DNA from: Candidatus Poribacteria bacterium
GTDB lineage: Bacteria; Poribacteria; WGA-4E; WGA-3G
Reading direction: 5' to 3'
DNA length: 34,700 nucleotides
Assembly (NCBI GenBank): GCA_026706025.1
Contig: JAPOZO010000012.1
Location: forward strand, 1-34,700
The notes beneath the pieces are model-generated. The model did no database searches, was not told where the DNA came from, and saw only the letters and a program-made list of their open reading frames with translations. Below are positions 7,704 to 16,131 of the stretch, piece by piece; the stretch's first letter is position 1; each line of letters begins with the position of its first letter. A program made the translations under genes and the position numbers.

Positions 7704-9338
7704 ATGGTTTACAAACAATGGAATTTTGTGATTTTGATCGCCATCTTGGTTTTTTATGCGATTGGAAACAGTGTAGCAGAAAATTCAACCGCAACTGGCA
7801 CTGTATTTCTGGATACAAACGGAAACCAAGTAAAGGACGACAACGAGAAGGGGTTATCCGGGATTCGCGTCTCTAATGGACAGGATATTGTCCAAACCGA
7901 TGCCAACGGACAATACACGCTCGCGGTCACTGATGACACCATTCTCTTTGTGATTAAGCCCCGTGGGTTTATGACACCGGTTGGTGAAAATCAACTCCCG
8001 AAGTTTTATTATGTTCACAAACCGCACGGTTCACCAGAAGGACTGAAGTATGCCGGCATCGCACCGACAGGTCCGTTGCCCGCGTCGATTGATTTTCCGC
8101 TCACTGAACAGCCTGAAGCGGATACCTTCAAGGTACTTGTCTTCGGGGACACACAACCCAATAATATGCAAGATATTGAGTGGTTAGCACACGACGTAAT
8201 TGAAGAAGTTATTGGGAGTGATGCGGCGTTGGGAATCAGCCTCGGCGATTTGGTGGGTGACAACTTAAACTTATTCCATCCACTTAACGAAGTGATCGCT
8301 ACTGTCGGGATCCCGTGGTACAACGTCTACGGTAACCATGATATGAACCGTCTTGCTACCGATGACCAGTATGCCGATGAGACCTTTGAACGTGTTTATG
8401 GACCCACATGCTATTCATTTGATTGGGGACCTGTCCATTTCATCAACATCGACAATGTGCTCTTTTACCGCGACGAAGCAGACAACCCTCGCTACTCGAG
8501 TGAAGTAGGAGAACAGCAGTTGACGTTCATTCGTAACGACCTCGCTTTTGTGCCGAAAGATCAACTTGTTGTTATCTCCTTTCATATTCCGTTAACGGAG
8601 ATGCGCGATGTGAAAAAACTGATGAATCTACTCGGTGATCGACCCCACACGTTGTCCCTGTCAGCGCACACGCACGTCCAACGCGACGACTTCGTTGGGC
8701 CGGATCACGGTTGGCATGGAGACGATCCACATCATCATCACAATCACGCAACCACATCAGGCTCTTGGTGGCAGGGCGCACTTGATGAAGTCGGTATTCC
8801 GCATACAACGATGCGGGATGGTGCCCCCAACGGATATGGCATCTTCACATTCAGTGGAAACCAATATTCAATTCGGTTCAAGGCTGCCCGCCGTCCAGCG
8901 GATTATCAGATGAACATCTGGGCACCTTGGGAAGTTACCCCGACAGAAACTGGCAACACAGATATCATCGTTAACGTTTTTGGAGGTACCAAACGCTCAA
9001 CAGTTGAAATCCGTCTCGGAGAAGATGGGGACTGGAGACCCATGACCTATACACCTCAGCAAGACCCATACTACAAAGCACTCAAGGCACGCGACGATAC
9101 GAACCAACTTGAGCGGAAACTGCATGTTGCGCTTCGCGAAACAATGAAGGCACAGTTGAAGGAAGACAGCGAATTGCCACAAACAGGGAAAGGGATTACC
9201 GGAATTACAAAATCAACGCACATCTGGCAAGCGAAGCTTCCAGCGGATGTTCCCGAAGGAACGCACGTCATCTACGTCCGTACAACGGATATGTTTGGTC
9301 AAACTTTCACAGGACGGCGCATCATCCGAGTGCATTAG
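7704..9338 (+). CDS. Secreted calcineurin-like metallophosphoesterase with N- and C-terminal accessory domains
   Basis: A 544-residue exported protein. Signal peptide about 1-25 (ending SVAEN). Residues 30-130 form an SdrD-B-like / MetallophosN beta domain (TGTVFLDTNGNQVKDDNEKG). The phosphoesterase core has all five motifs: FGDT (Asp149), GDLVGD (Asp182), YGNHD (His212), SFH (His294) and SAHTH (His322, His324). A His-rich stretch HHHHNH followed by GSWWQG (about 343-358) and a C-terminal beta domain complete the MetallophosN-core-MetallophosC layout. It would cleave phosphomonoesters or diesters outside the cell; the substrate is unknown. GGAGGA precedes the ATG. It is 176 bases from the PhyH gene and ends facing the YCF48 gene. 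Confidence 0.92.
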   Translation: MVYKQWNFVILIAILVFYAIGNSVAENSTATGTVFLDTNGNQVKDDNEKGLSGIRVSNGQDIVQTDANGQYTLAVTDDTILFVIKPRGFMTPVGENQLPKFYYVHKPHGSPEGLKYAGIAPTGPLPASIDFPLTEQPEADTFKVLVFGDTQPNNMQDIEWLAHDVIEEVIGSDAALGISLGDLVGDNLNLFHPLNEVIATVGIPWYNVYGNHDMNRLATDDQYADETFERVYGPTCYSFDWGPVHFINIDNVLFYRDEADNPRYSSEVGEQQLTFIRNDLAFVPKDQLVVISFHIPLTEMRDVKKLMNLLGDRPHTLSLSAHTHVQRDDFVGPDHGWHGDDPHHHHNHATTSGSWWQGALDEVGIPHTTMRDGAPNGYGIFTFSGNQYSIRFKAARRPADYQMNIWAPWEVTPTETGNTDIIVNVFGGTKRSTVEIRLGEDGDWRPMTYTPQQDPYYKALKARDDTNQLERKLHVALRETMKAQLKEDSELPQTGKGITGITKSTHIWQAKLPADVPEGTHVIYVRTTDMFGQTFTGRRIIRVH

Positions 9339-9426
9339 TCCAGTAGTAGTGAATTCATTCCCGGTAACCCTTAAATCCTCTTATATGAAGATCAAAATAT
9401 TAATTCGGTGATTTCGTAACAATCCC

Positions 9427-9448
9427 GGTGCGGTTAGGAAACCGCACC
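9427..9448. terminator. 9-bp perfect hairpin in convergent gap
   Basis: GGTGCGGTT (9427-9435), loop AGGA, AACCGCACC (9440-9448), with a weaker outer pair CCCGG/CCGGG (9424-9428 and 9451-9455). It lies between two convergent genes and could end transcription from either side, although no U-run follows. The arm GGTGCGGTTAGGAA recurs at about 22921-22935, so it may be a dispersed palindromic repeat. Confidence 0.5.
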
Positions 9449-9469
9449 TACCGGGCCTGGGTAGAAAAG

Positions 9470-9515
9470 ATATCGTGCGGAGACGCTGTGTATCTCACGG
9501 GTCTCCGCACGATAT
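9470..9515. terminator. 15-bp perfect hairpin in convergent gap
   Basis: ATATCGTGCGGAGAC (9470-9484) and GTCTCCGCACGATAT (9501-9515) are exact reverse complements separated by 16 bases. The hairpin ends 16 bases before the stop of the minus-strand YCF48 gene, so it probably acts as a bidirectional terminator or transcript-stabilising structure for the convergent pair. Confidence 0.6.
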
Positions 9516-9531
9516 TCAAACAGGGTATCCT

Positions 9532-12500
9532 TTAATGTTTCGGACGACGTAGCACAACGCCGCCTTGCCCAACAACCCAGAGTATATCACCGTCTTTGAC
9601 GCGTGCGATAGTATACAGGTCATTGTTAACACCGGTATGTTCCTGTTCCCACGTTTCTCCGCCGTCTGTCGAATGAATGATGGTTCCAGAGGCACCGACA
9701 GCATAGATTTTCTGTTCAGAGAGTGCCAGAATATCGTAAAGCGTTTCCGACATACCGCTCAACTTTGATTCCCAAGTAAATCCACCGTCGGTGGTAGATA
9801 GGATAATCCCGGCGCGTCCGACTGCCCACCCTTTTCGTTTCGTAATAAACGATACGGCGTGAAGATCGTAGCCAACGTGCGTCTCGTGGAACTTCCAATA
9901 TTCACCACCATTGACAGTTCTCTGGATGACACCGTTGGTTCCGACCGCCCAACCGAGCGGTGCGAATTTCATATCAACGCTTGTGAGGGTTTTACCGGTT
10001 GACGTGCGCTGAAATTCCCAAATCGGTCCGCCATCCAGATTGTGAAGAATATCCCCATTTTCACCGACAGCCCATCCTTCAGAAAAATTGCCAAAGGCGA
10101 CCTCATTTATGAATATGTCAAAGTCTGGCGGCAGCTCCTGCCCGTTTTCTGTTGACCAGTCTTCACCGTTCGCGGTGTAAAGCATGCTGCCGTCGCGTTT
10201 CATCGCCCAACCCCATTTCGGATCAAGACTCATAAAATGAACATCAACGATACGGTCGGTGGTACCGCTCTCCAAATGCTCCCAATTTTTTCCACCGTCC
10301 TCTGTTGCCAGTAGGACTCCATTATCTCCGGCAATCCAGCCGTTCTGCTCATCAAGAAACTGCACATCACGGAAGTTATCAAGTTGTTCACCGAGTTGAT
10401 GCTGCCAGGTCTTTCCACCGTCTGTGGTGATGTAAATCTGACCCGTAGATGCGCCTGATTCGTTGGTGCCTCCGATATCAGCTCTGGCGAGTTCCCTGTC
10501 ATGAATCTGTTCTCCAGTGACTACCCAACCGTGACCATCTGGTAGGAGATGCGCGTTGGTAATTCGCATTGAGAATCCAAAGGGACGTTCTTCTACCATT
10601 CTTTCTATCCAACTTTTCGCTTCACCGTTTGCAGGTTCGCTCTCCAATAGGTAATTCGTTGCTTCCCAACGCTTACCTTGGTTTCGGGTCGTCAGAATTG
10701 TATGACCGCCATCAATTGCCCAAGCCTCGGTGTGATTACGGAATTTCACCGTGTGCAGCTGGATATCAAAATTCGTTCCTTTAATCTCGCGTTCTGCTTC
10801 CAGATCCCGCTTCCAGCTTTCCCCGCCATCTGTGGTGAGAAGTGAGGTCCCATTTTCCATGACCACCCAACCTGATTTGGCATTTAGGAAATGGATTCCA
10901 ATACAAGACTGATGTGTTCTGGCTTGGATTTCCCAATAATCACCACCGTTAACCGTGTGTAGAATTAATCCGCCGGTCCGCCGTTGTGGCGCGACTGCCC
11001 ATCCTTCTTGACTGTTGATAAAATGTAGGTGCGTGATCGGTTGCTGGGTTGTCCCTGTTTGCTGAAGCGTCCAGGTTATACCACCATCGTTTGTGCGTAG
11101 GATTTGCCCTCTATCAACGCCGATCCATCCATCTTTCGGATTGACGAAGTGTATCGCACGAATATTACGAAAATTTTTCAACCCTTCGCGGATGACTTGC
11201 CAAGTTTTACCTCTGTTTTCGGTTCTTAGTAGTACACCTTGACCGCTAATCCAACCGTAATTTTCATCAATAAAGACAACCCGTTGTAATTCTTCGGTCA
11301 CGCCACTCTGTTGTGGTTGCCACGTGGTGCCACCGTTTGTAGTGTGTAAAATAGTCCCATTGCCCCCGACTGTCCACCCTTCCTGTGCAGACAGGAAACA
11401 GGTATCGGTGAATTCGGTCTGCCAACTCCCTTGACGGACGATCTCCCAGCGATATTCAATCGCTTCAATGGGTTTCTCATCGGTTTCCATTTCTTGCGCA
11501 GCAGGTGGCAACTCGACAATGAACTGCTCCGTGTCCACAGAATAGCGCATCGCTATGCCACCTTCACCCACAGCGAGGATACCATCCGGAGAAAGCGAGA
11601 AACTATAGAGATCATTGGACGTGCCACTTTTCTGCAATTCCCACGTCACGCCCCCATTGATAGTCGTCAAAATGACCCCTTCATCTCCGACAATTAACCC
11701 GTGGTTCGCGTCGGCAAAATAGACTTTGTTGAGATTCGCCTGCGTCCCACTCCGTTGGAATTTCCACGTTTTTCCACCATCAAGGGTATGTAAAATCTCG
11801 CCGAATTGCCCAACGACCCAACCGATATGCCTGTCGATGAAGTAGGCAGCGTAGAGTTCGTTGTAACTGTTGCTGTTCTGTCGTTTCCACGTCAATCCAC
11901 CGTCTTCAGTGTGAAAGACGATACCGGGCCACCCGACGACCCACCCCTCTGTCTCATTGAGGAAAAAGATGCCTTTGATCATTTCGTGGAAATAGCGTGG
12001 TGCTTGTTGTATCCACGTTTTACCACCGTCTGTTGTATGGAGCACAGTCCCCAAATCTCCAACGATCCAACCCTTTTTCGGATTGATGAAATGGAGTGCA
12101 TTGAGGGTATACCACCATCCGCTGGTTTGTCGTTCCCACGTCTGACCGGCATCGGTTGTGTGGAGGATAAGTCCGCCATCGCCAACCGCCCAGCCTTCCG
12201 TATCGGTGACAAAAGATAAATTACGGATGCGATGCCATGTGTCCATCTCAATATCGGTCCAGGTTTTACCGCTATCGTCACTCGTCGTGATTGTTCCTCT
12301 CTCTCCGACAGCAACCGCACGGTCTGCATCTGCAAACGCGACACTCTGCAGGTCATCGGCTGTGGTGCCGCTTCTCATGTTCCATGTTACCCCGCCGTCG
12401 GTCGAGTGTAGAAGGGTACCATTCCAACCGACTGCCCATGCCTCTTTAGAAGTCGCAAAATGAACGCCCATCAGGTCGTTTTTGGTCTGGTTTTCTGTTA

Positions 12501-13368
12501 ATCTCCAATTTTCTCCGCCATCTTCGGTTCGGATGATAAACCCACCTTGCGAAACCGCCACGCCATAGTCATTATTAATGAAATGGAAATCGTTGACAGT
12601 TGGACGGACATGTCCGTAAATCATCGGAAGGCGACTATCCTGTGAGTGCCATTCTGTGCCGCCATCGGATGTATAGAAAATGGTGCCGTCCGTGCCACCA
12701 CTCCATCCCTTGAGAGGGTTTGTAAAAAATACTGTATGGAGGTTACACACTGTCGTTGTTTGATCTTCCCTCACGAGGTTACTCTGTCTGCGCCACGTCT
12801 GACTGTTGTCCGTGGTGACAAAAATTCGATCATAATCTCCGACGATCCACCCGCGCTGTTTGTCTATGAACCAGATACCCCCAAGTCCAAACGCGCTTGC
12901 TTCTTGATGATGCCATGTTTTCCCACCATTTTTTGTGTATAACAGTCCATTCTGTCCAGTGATCCAGCCGGTCTTTGAATTGAGGAAAAAGACATCCATA
13001 AACAGTGAAGAGACCTCACTATTTTGTAAGCTCCAATGCCGCCCCCCATCGTCAGTAGTCGCAATTAATCCTTTATCGCCGACTGCCCAGCCGTTACGGA
13101 GATTTGTGAAGTAGACCGCTTTGAAATCCTCATTCGTGTTCACCGTCTGTCTTTGCCAATTTACACCACCATCAGCCGTATGGAGAATCCATCCGTGATG
13201 TCCGACAATCCATCCGTGTTTGGCATCGGCAAAGTAGACATCCGTAAAATGGGTTTGCCAGTCTGCTATACGAGTAATCTCCTTTTTTACACAACCAGTG
13301 AACAGGCAAAGAATCCCAAAAAGAGTTGCTATTGAGAAACAAGTGATGTATTGAAAAATCTTTTTCAT
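9532..13368 (-). CDS. Giant YCF48/BNR-type beta-propeller lipoprotein
   Basis: About 1278 residues. The N-terminus KKIFQYITCFSIATLFG...LFTGC is a lipoprotein signal with the cleavage Cys at about residue 26, so it should be anchored in a membrane facing outward. The mature part is made of about 45-residue units with the pattern F-x(5)-GW-x-VG-x-x-G-x-(I/L)-x-x-T-x-DGG-x-x-W of the YCF48 (Ycf48/Hcf136, PSII-assembly-like) and BNR families. I count 13 full units plus a short 14th, a linker of about 30 residues (about 11440-11530), then again 13 full plus a short 14th. The start at 13368 is preferred over the ATG at 13377, because the AAGGAG site touches the latter and lies nine bases from the former. 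Last gene of an operon with Reg_prop and LamG genes. Function is unknown; scaffold or binding roles are likely. Confidence 0.9.
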   Translation of the reverse strand: MKKIFQYITCFSIATLFGILCLFTGCVKKEITRIADWQTHFTDVYFADAKHGWIVGHHGWILHTADGGVNWQRQTVNTNEDFKAVYFTNLRNGWAVGDKGLIATTDDGGRHWSLQNSEVSSLFMDVFFLNSKTGWITGQNGLLYTKNGGKTWHHQEASAFGLGGIWFIDKQRGWIVGDYDRIFVTTDNSQTWRRQSNLVREDQTTTVCNLHTVFFTNPLKGWSGGTDGTIFYTSDGGTEWHSQDSRLPMIYGHVRPTVNDFHFINNDYGVAVSQGGFIIRTEDGGENWRLTENQTKNDLMGVHFATSKEAWAVGWNGTLLHSTDGGVTWNMRSGTTADDLQSVAFADADRAVAVGERGTITTSDDSGKTWTDIEMDTWHRIRNLSFVTDTEGWAVGDGGLILHTTDAGQTWERQTSGWWYTLNALHFINPKKGWIVGDLGTVLHTTDGGKTWIQQAPRYFHEMIKGIFFLNETEGWVVGWPGIVFHTEDGGLTWKRQNSNSYNELYAAYFIDRHIGWVVGQFGEILHTLDGGKTWKFQRSGTQANLNKVYFADANHGLIVGDEGVILTTINGGVTWELQKSGTSNDLYSFSLSPDGILAVGEGGIAMRYSVDTEQFIVELPPAAQEMETDEKPIEAIEYRWEIVRQGSWQTEFTDTCFLSAQEGWTVGGNGTILHTTNGGTTWQPQQSGVTEELQRVVFIDENYGWISGQGVLLRTENRGKTWQVIREGLKNFRNIRAIHFVNPKDGWIGVDRGQILRTNDGGITWTLQQTGTTQQPITHLHFINSQEGWAVAPQRRTGGLILHTVNGGDYWEIQARTHQSCIGIHFLNAKSGWVVMENGTSLLTTDGGESWKRDLEAEREIKGTNFDIQLHTVKFRNHTEAWAIDGGHTILTTRNQGKRWEATNYLLESEPANGEAKSWIERMVEERPFGFSMRITNAHLLPDGHGWVVTGEQIHDRELARADIGGTNESGASTGQIYITTDGGKTWQHQLGEQLDNFRDVQFLDEQNGWIAGDNGVLLATEDGGKNWEHLESGTTDRIVDVHFMSLDPKWGWAMKRDGSMLYTANGEDWSTENGQELPPDFDIFINEVAFGNFSEGWAVGENGDILHNLDGGPIWEFQRTSTGKTLTSVDMKFAPLGWAVGTNGVIQRTVNGGEYWKFHETHVGYDLHAVSFITKRKGWAVGRAGIILSTTDGGFTWESKLSGMSETLYDILALSEQKIYAVGASGTIIHSTDGGETWEQEHTGVNNDLYTIARVKDGDILWVVGQGGVVLRRPKH

Positions 13369-13417
13369 TTGCTTCATCTCCTTATTAGAGAATACTAAAG
13401 GGCTTTCTTGGTATCAA

Positions 13418-14659
13418 TTAATTGCCTACGTTTTGAGATGGAAGATAAACGCCAACTGCGGCACCAGCATCCGTAGCGAACCAGAGTTTACCCTTGCTGT
13501 CTTCAAATACCGACCAGACTCGGTTACTCGGTAAACCGTCGTCTGTGTTGAAGTTTTGGAACCTCTCACCGTTATGGACGCTGACCCCAGTATTAACGAC
13601 ATTGTAAACCATGCTGATACTTTCCTCAGTTTCGTTTAGCGTCGACGGCAGGTTCTTAACACCGGTAAACCAGAGATTGCTGCTGCTATCTTTCATAATG
13701 TTGTCAACGCTATTCATCGGGAGTGCTTCACTTTGTGGAAAGATTGTCAGTTTGTTGCCATTGTATCGACGAATACCGCTGTCTTCCTCGTCCATACCAT
13801 CTCGGCTCATCCAGAGGTTTTCCTTCGCATCGAACTGTAGATCCGTTATGCTTGTATTTGGTGATTGCCCCATCTCTTGGAAAGGAGCGAAATCCGAATC
13901 AACAGCAAAATAACGGAAATGGGACTTTTGAACATTGTAGTAGGTAATGCCGGCTGTGCTGCCAAACCAAAAATTTCCTACTGTATCTTGGGCAATTGCT
14001 GTGATTTGACCCCACCAATCGGGTAGGACATTCATCCCCATAGGTCCGTTCACGGTGATAGCGTTGAATTTTTCACCGTCGTATTGACTTACACCTGACG
14101 ATGTCGCGAACCAAAGCGTGCCTGCTTTGTCCTCAAATATATCCTTGATGGTATCGCGGGCGAGGCCGTCTGCTGTCGTGAAAATTTTGAACGCTTGTCC
14201 ATCATAGCGACTGACACCTTTTAGGGGAACAACTCTCCTTGTTTCTTTCGTTGTCTCGCGATACGGCTGAATATCGAGATCGAGTTCACTCAATGGCGTT
14301 TCCATCCATGACATATCCATAGGCTTCCCTCTTTCCAGAAAATGTGAAAGTACACCGTCAGCGAACCAGAGCATTCCTTGTTGGTCTTCAAAGATGAGTC
14401 CTACCGTGTTCCGTGCGAGTCCATCTTCTGTTGTGAAGGTTCGGAAATTCTCTCCGTCATAACGGGTGACTCCATCAGTCGTTCCAAACCACATCGTGCC
14501 GAGGCTGTCCTCAAAAACGGTGAGCACTGTATTGGATGCTAAGCCGTCTGCTTGGGTTAAAGTCTTTTCGATTTTGAGTTCTGCTGCGTCGGGGATGGAT
14601 ACTATCCAATTTAATGATAAAAACACAACAAACCATATCACATGAAATTGTTTTTGCAT
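13418..14659 (-). CDS. Secreted two-component-regulator-propeller (Reg_prop) protein
   Basis: A 413-residue exported protein. Signal peptide about 1-26 (ending PDAAE). The rest consists of about seven Reg_prop units, recognised by DGLxxNTV...FEDxxGxLWFxTxxGVxxYDGExF, enough for one seven-bladed propeller. In sensor proteins of the hybrid histidine kinase type such propellers are the periplasmic sensing part, but here no transmembrane segment, kinase or GGDEF domain follows, so the propeller stands alone. Unit 2 and unit 6 carry longer inserted loops. The gene sits between LamG (41 bases upstream) and YCF48 (about 50 bases downstream), all three on one strand and all exported. It may bind a ligand or act with the YCF48 protein; neither is shown. 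Confidence 0.87.
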   Translation of the reverse strand: MQKQFHVIWFVVFLSLNWIVSIPDAAELKIEKTLTQADGLASNTVLTVFEDSLGTMWFGTTDGVTRYDGENFRTFTTEDGLARNTVGLIFEDQQGMLWFADGVLSHFLERGKPMDMSWMETPLSELDLDIQPYRETTKETRRVVPLKGVSRYDGQAFKIFTTADGLARDTIKDIFEDKAGTLWFATSSGVSQYDGEKFNAITVNGPMGMNVLPDWWGQITAIAQDTVGNFWFGSTAGITYYNVQKSHFRYFAVDSDFAPFQEMGQSPNTSITDLQFDAKENLWMSRDGMDEEDSGIRRYNGNKLTIFPQSEALPMNSVDNIMKDSSSNLWFTGVKNLPSTLNETEESISMVYNVVNTGVSVHNGERFQNFNTDDGLPSNRVWSVFEDSKGKLWFATDAGAAVGVYLPSQNVGN

Positions 14660-14700
14660 TGAGAACTCCTTCTGTTACAGATAGGCGGACATTCTAACTT

Positions 14701-15516
14701 TTAAAGGGACTCCCTTTTTTTGATATTTGCCCAGGTCGTTGCTATTTTACCGTTCGGTGAAACAGCGAGAAAATTTCCCGACATTGCTTGTTTGATTTCG
14801 GTTCCGTTAAGTGCCCGTTGCCAGACTGCAGCTTCGTCAATAGAGCCATTGACAAATGCGAATTTGTTTTTTGCGCATCCTATCCAGACGCTCGCGATAT
14901 TGTCGCCAGCGAAGTTGAATTCCCTATTTTCTTCGCCCATGACTTCACCGTCTAAATAAACTTTCATCGTTTTTCCGTCGTAGCTTCCGGCGACATGATG
15001 CCACCTTTTTTCCTCCATTTCATGCGGCACGATGAATTCTTGCCGATCCGAAATTCCCCGGTCATCCCGTGCCCCCAAAAACAACCAGATTCCCGGCCCG
15101 GTACCGATGTCAATACTACCGATGCCATAAGAAGCACCCCAATCAACTTCAAACCAATGACAACCTTTATCAATCCAATGCACCTTCTTGCCTTTCCACG
15201 TTTCTTGATAGTGGATCCATGCTGTCATTGTTATTTCACCTGTGACTTTTAACTTCTCGTGGGAAGGGATATTGACGCAATCCTGTCCGTTGTTCGTCAA
15301 ATGAATCGCATCCCCATATTTACCCGTCACAATCTTGGTATTCTCAATGATTTCCGCGTCAAGACCATTGCCGGACGTATCACCAATCGTTTGATTTTTA
15401 ACGTTGTCAAAGTTCAGATAGAAAACAAGCCCCTTATCAAGACCCGCGTTCGCTTCAGTCATCGCTAACAGAATAACAGCACTGAAGAAAATAGTGCTGA
15501 TGGATAATCGTGTCAT
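14701..15516 (-). CDS. Secreted LamG-domain protein
   Basis: A 271-residue exported protein. Signal peptide about 1-24 (ending TEANA|G). A single LamG/concanavalin-like domain (27-245) opens with GLVFYLNFDNVKNQTIGD and has the usual central strands (ITMTAWIHYQE; WHHVAGSYDGKTMKVYLDG) and closing IDEAAVWQRALNGTEI. The C-terminal tail LAVSPNGKIATTWANIKK matches those of the proteins at 169 and 4752. AGGAGGG precedes the ATG. It is the first gene of the LamG-Reg_prop-YCF48 operon, and a sigma-54-type promoter lies about 62 bases upstream of the start. The ligand is probably a glycan, but this is inferred from the fold only. Confidence 0.88.
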   Translation of the reverse strand: MTRLSISTIFFSAVILLAMTEANAGLDKGLVFYLNFDNVKNQTIGDTSGNGLDAEIIENTKIVTGKYGDAIHLTNNGQDCVNIPSHEKLKVTGEITMTAWIHYQETWKGKKVHWIDKGCHWFEVDWGASYGIGSIDIGTGPGIWLFLGARDDRGISDRQEFIVPHEMEEKRWHHVAGSYDGKTMKVYLDGEVMGEENREFNFAGDNIASVWIGCAKNKFAFVNGSIDEAAVWQRALNGTEIKQAMSGNFLAVSPNGKIATTWANIKKRESL

Positions 15517-15576
15517 ATTTCCCTCCTAATATAGGTTTCTCAGGTTTACCTTGAAATAGCAGACATAAAAATAATG

Positions 15577-15593
15577 AGCAATTTATGTGCCAA
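15577..15593 (-). promoter_or_regulatory. Sigma-54 (RpoN) -24/-12 promoter
   Basis: Read on the minus strand the sequence is TTGGCACATAAATTGCT: TGGCAC, five bases, TTGCT, an exact match to the sigma-54 -24/-12 consensus with the required GG-to-GC spacing. It lies about 60 bases upstream of the LamG start at 15516. The predicted transcript would begin near 15566 and run through LamG, Reg_prop and YCF48. An enhancer-binding activator should bind upstream, but I cannot identify its site. Confidence 0.6.
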
Positions 15594-15871
15594 TCCAAGA
15601 AAGATACTATGGTGAGGCGGGAAATGTAGCCTTGATAGTTGGTTGAACACGGAATTAAGCGATTTTTAGAAAATAAAAATATTTAGAGGAACCCTGCACC
15701 AAATGGGGCAGACATTAATGACAAATTGCACGGATTTGTGCAATAACCTCAATGCTGTGTTCTTTGTCTTTCTCAACACCGGAGGCTCGTTTTGTAGTAT
15801 ATAATGACGCGAATTAAGGGAAAAACGGTTGCCTAATTCTGAGAAAGATTGTGGAAATGTAATAAAGGGTA
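15594..15871. other. Intergenic stretch without recognisable gene
   Basis: I see no ORF, RNA gene or clear repeat here. The A/T-rich part at about 15660-15685 could hold activator sites for the sigma-54-type promoter just downstream on the minus strand. Confidence 0.4.
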
Positions 15872-16046
15872 GGACTTACGCAAATCGAATAGAAAACCGG
15901 CATATTCTGCTGAAAATGTCTTGCAGTGAGACTATTGAATTGTATCTAACCCCCTAAATCCCCTTTATCAGGGGGACTTTGAGAGGAAATGCGTACCCGT
16001 TAAATCCCCCTTATCAGGGGGACTTTAAGAGGAAATGCGTAAGTCC
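15872..16046. mobile_element. Small non-coding element with GGACTTACGCA terminal inverted repeats
   Basis: The 175-bp element starts with GGACTTACGCA (15872-15882) and ends with TGCGTAAGTCC (16036-16046), a perfect 11-bp inverted repeat. Inside are two tandem copies of a 46-bp unit. No transposase ORF is present. A clear target duplication is not visible, though AAAGGG occurs near both edges. A truncated copy of the right end lies at 1-60, and a degenerate relative of nearly the same length at 22877-23053. Confidence 0.65.
15955..16046. repeat. Two tandem 46-bp units with CCCCCT/AGGGGG hairpins
   Basis: Unit one (15955-16000) and unit two (16001-16046) both run from TAAATCCCC through AGGGGGACTTT to GAGGAAATGCGTA, with a few mismatches. 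Unit two has a perfect 7-bp stem (TCCCCCT, TATC, AGGGGGA; 16005-16022). The same unit is at 15-60. Confidence 0.8.
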
Positions 16047-16131
16047 GAAAAGGGAATAGATTACGCCTATTTCCTGTGGTGTGTCCTGAAAGGAAAGTAT
16101 GGGATGGGGTGTTCTTAACGAATGAAGCCAT

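Noticed and set aside
8725-8755. Poly-His stretch in the phosphoesterase as a special metal-storage segment
   Set aside because: A His-rich loop followed by GSWW is common in the MetallophosN/C family, so it is not a novelty here.
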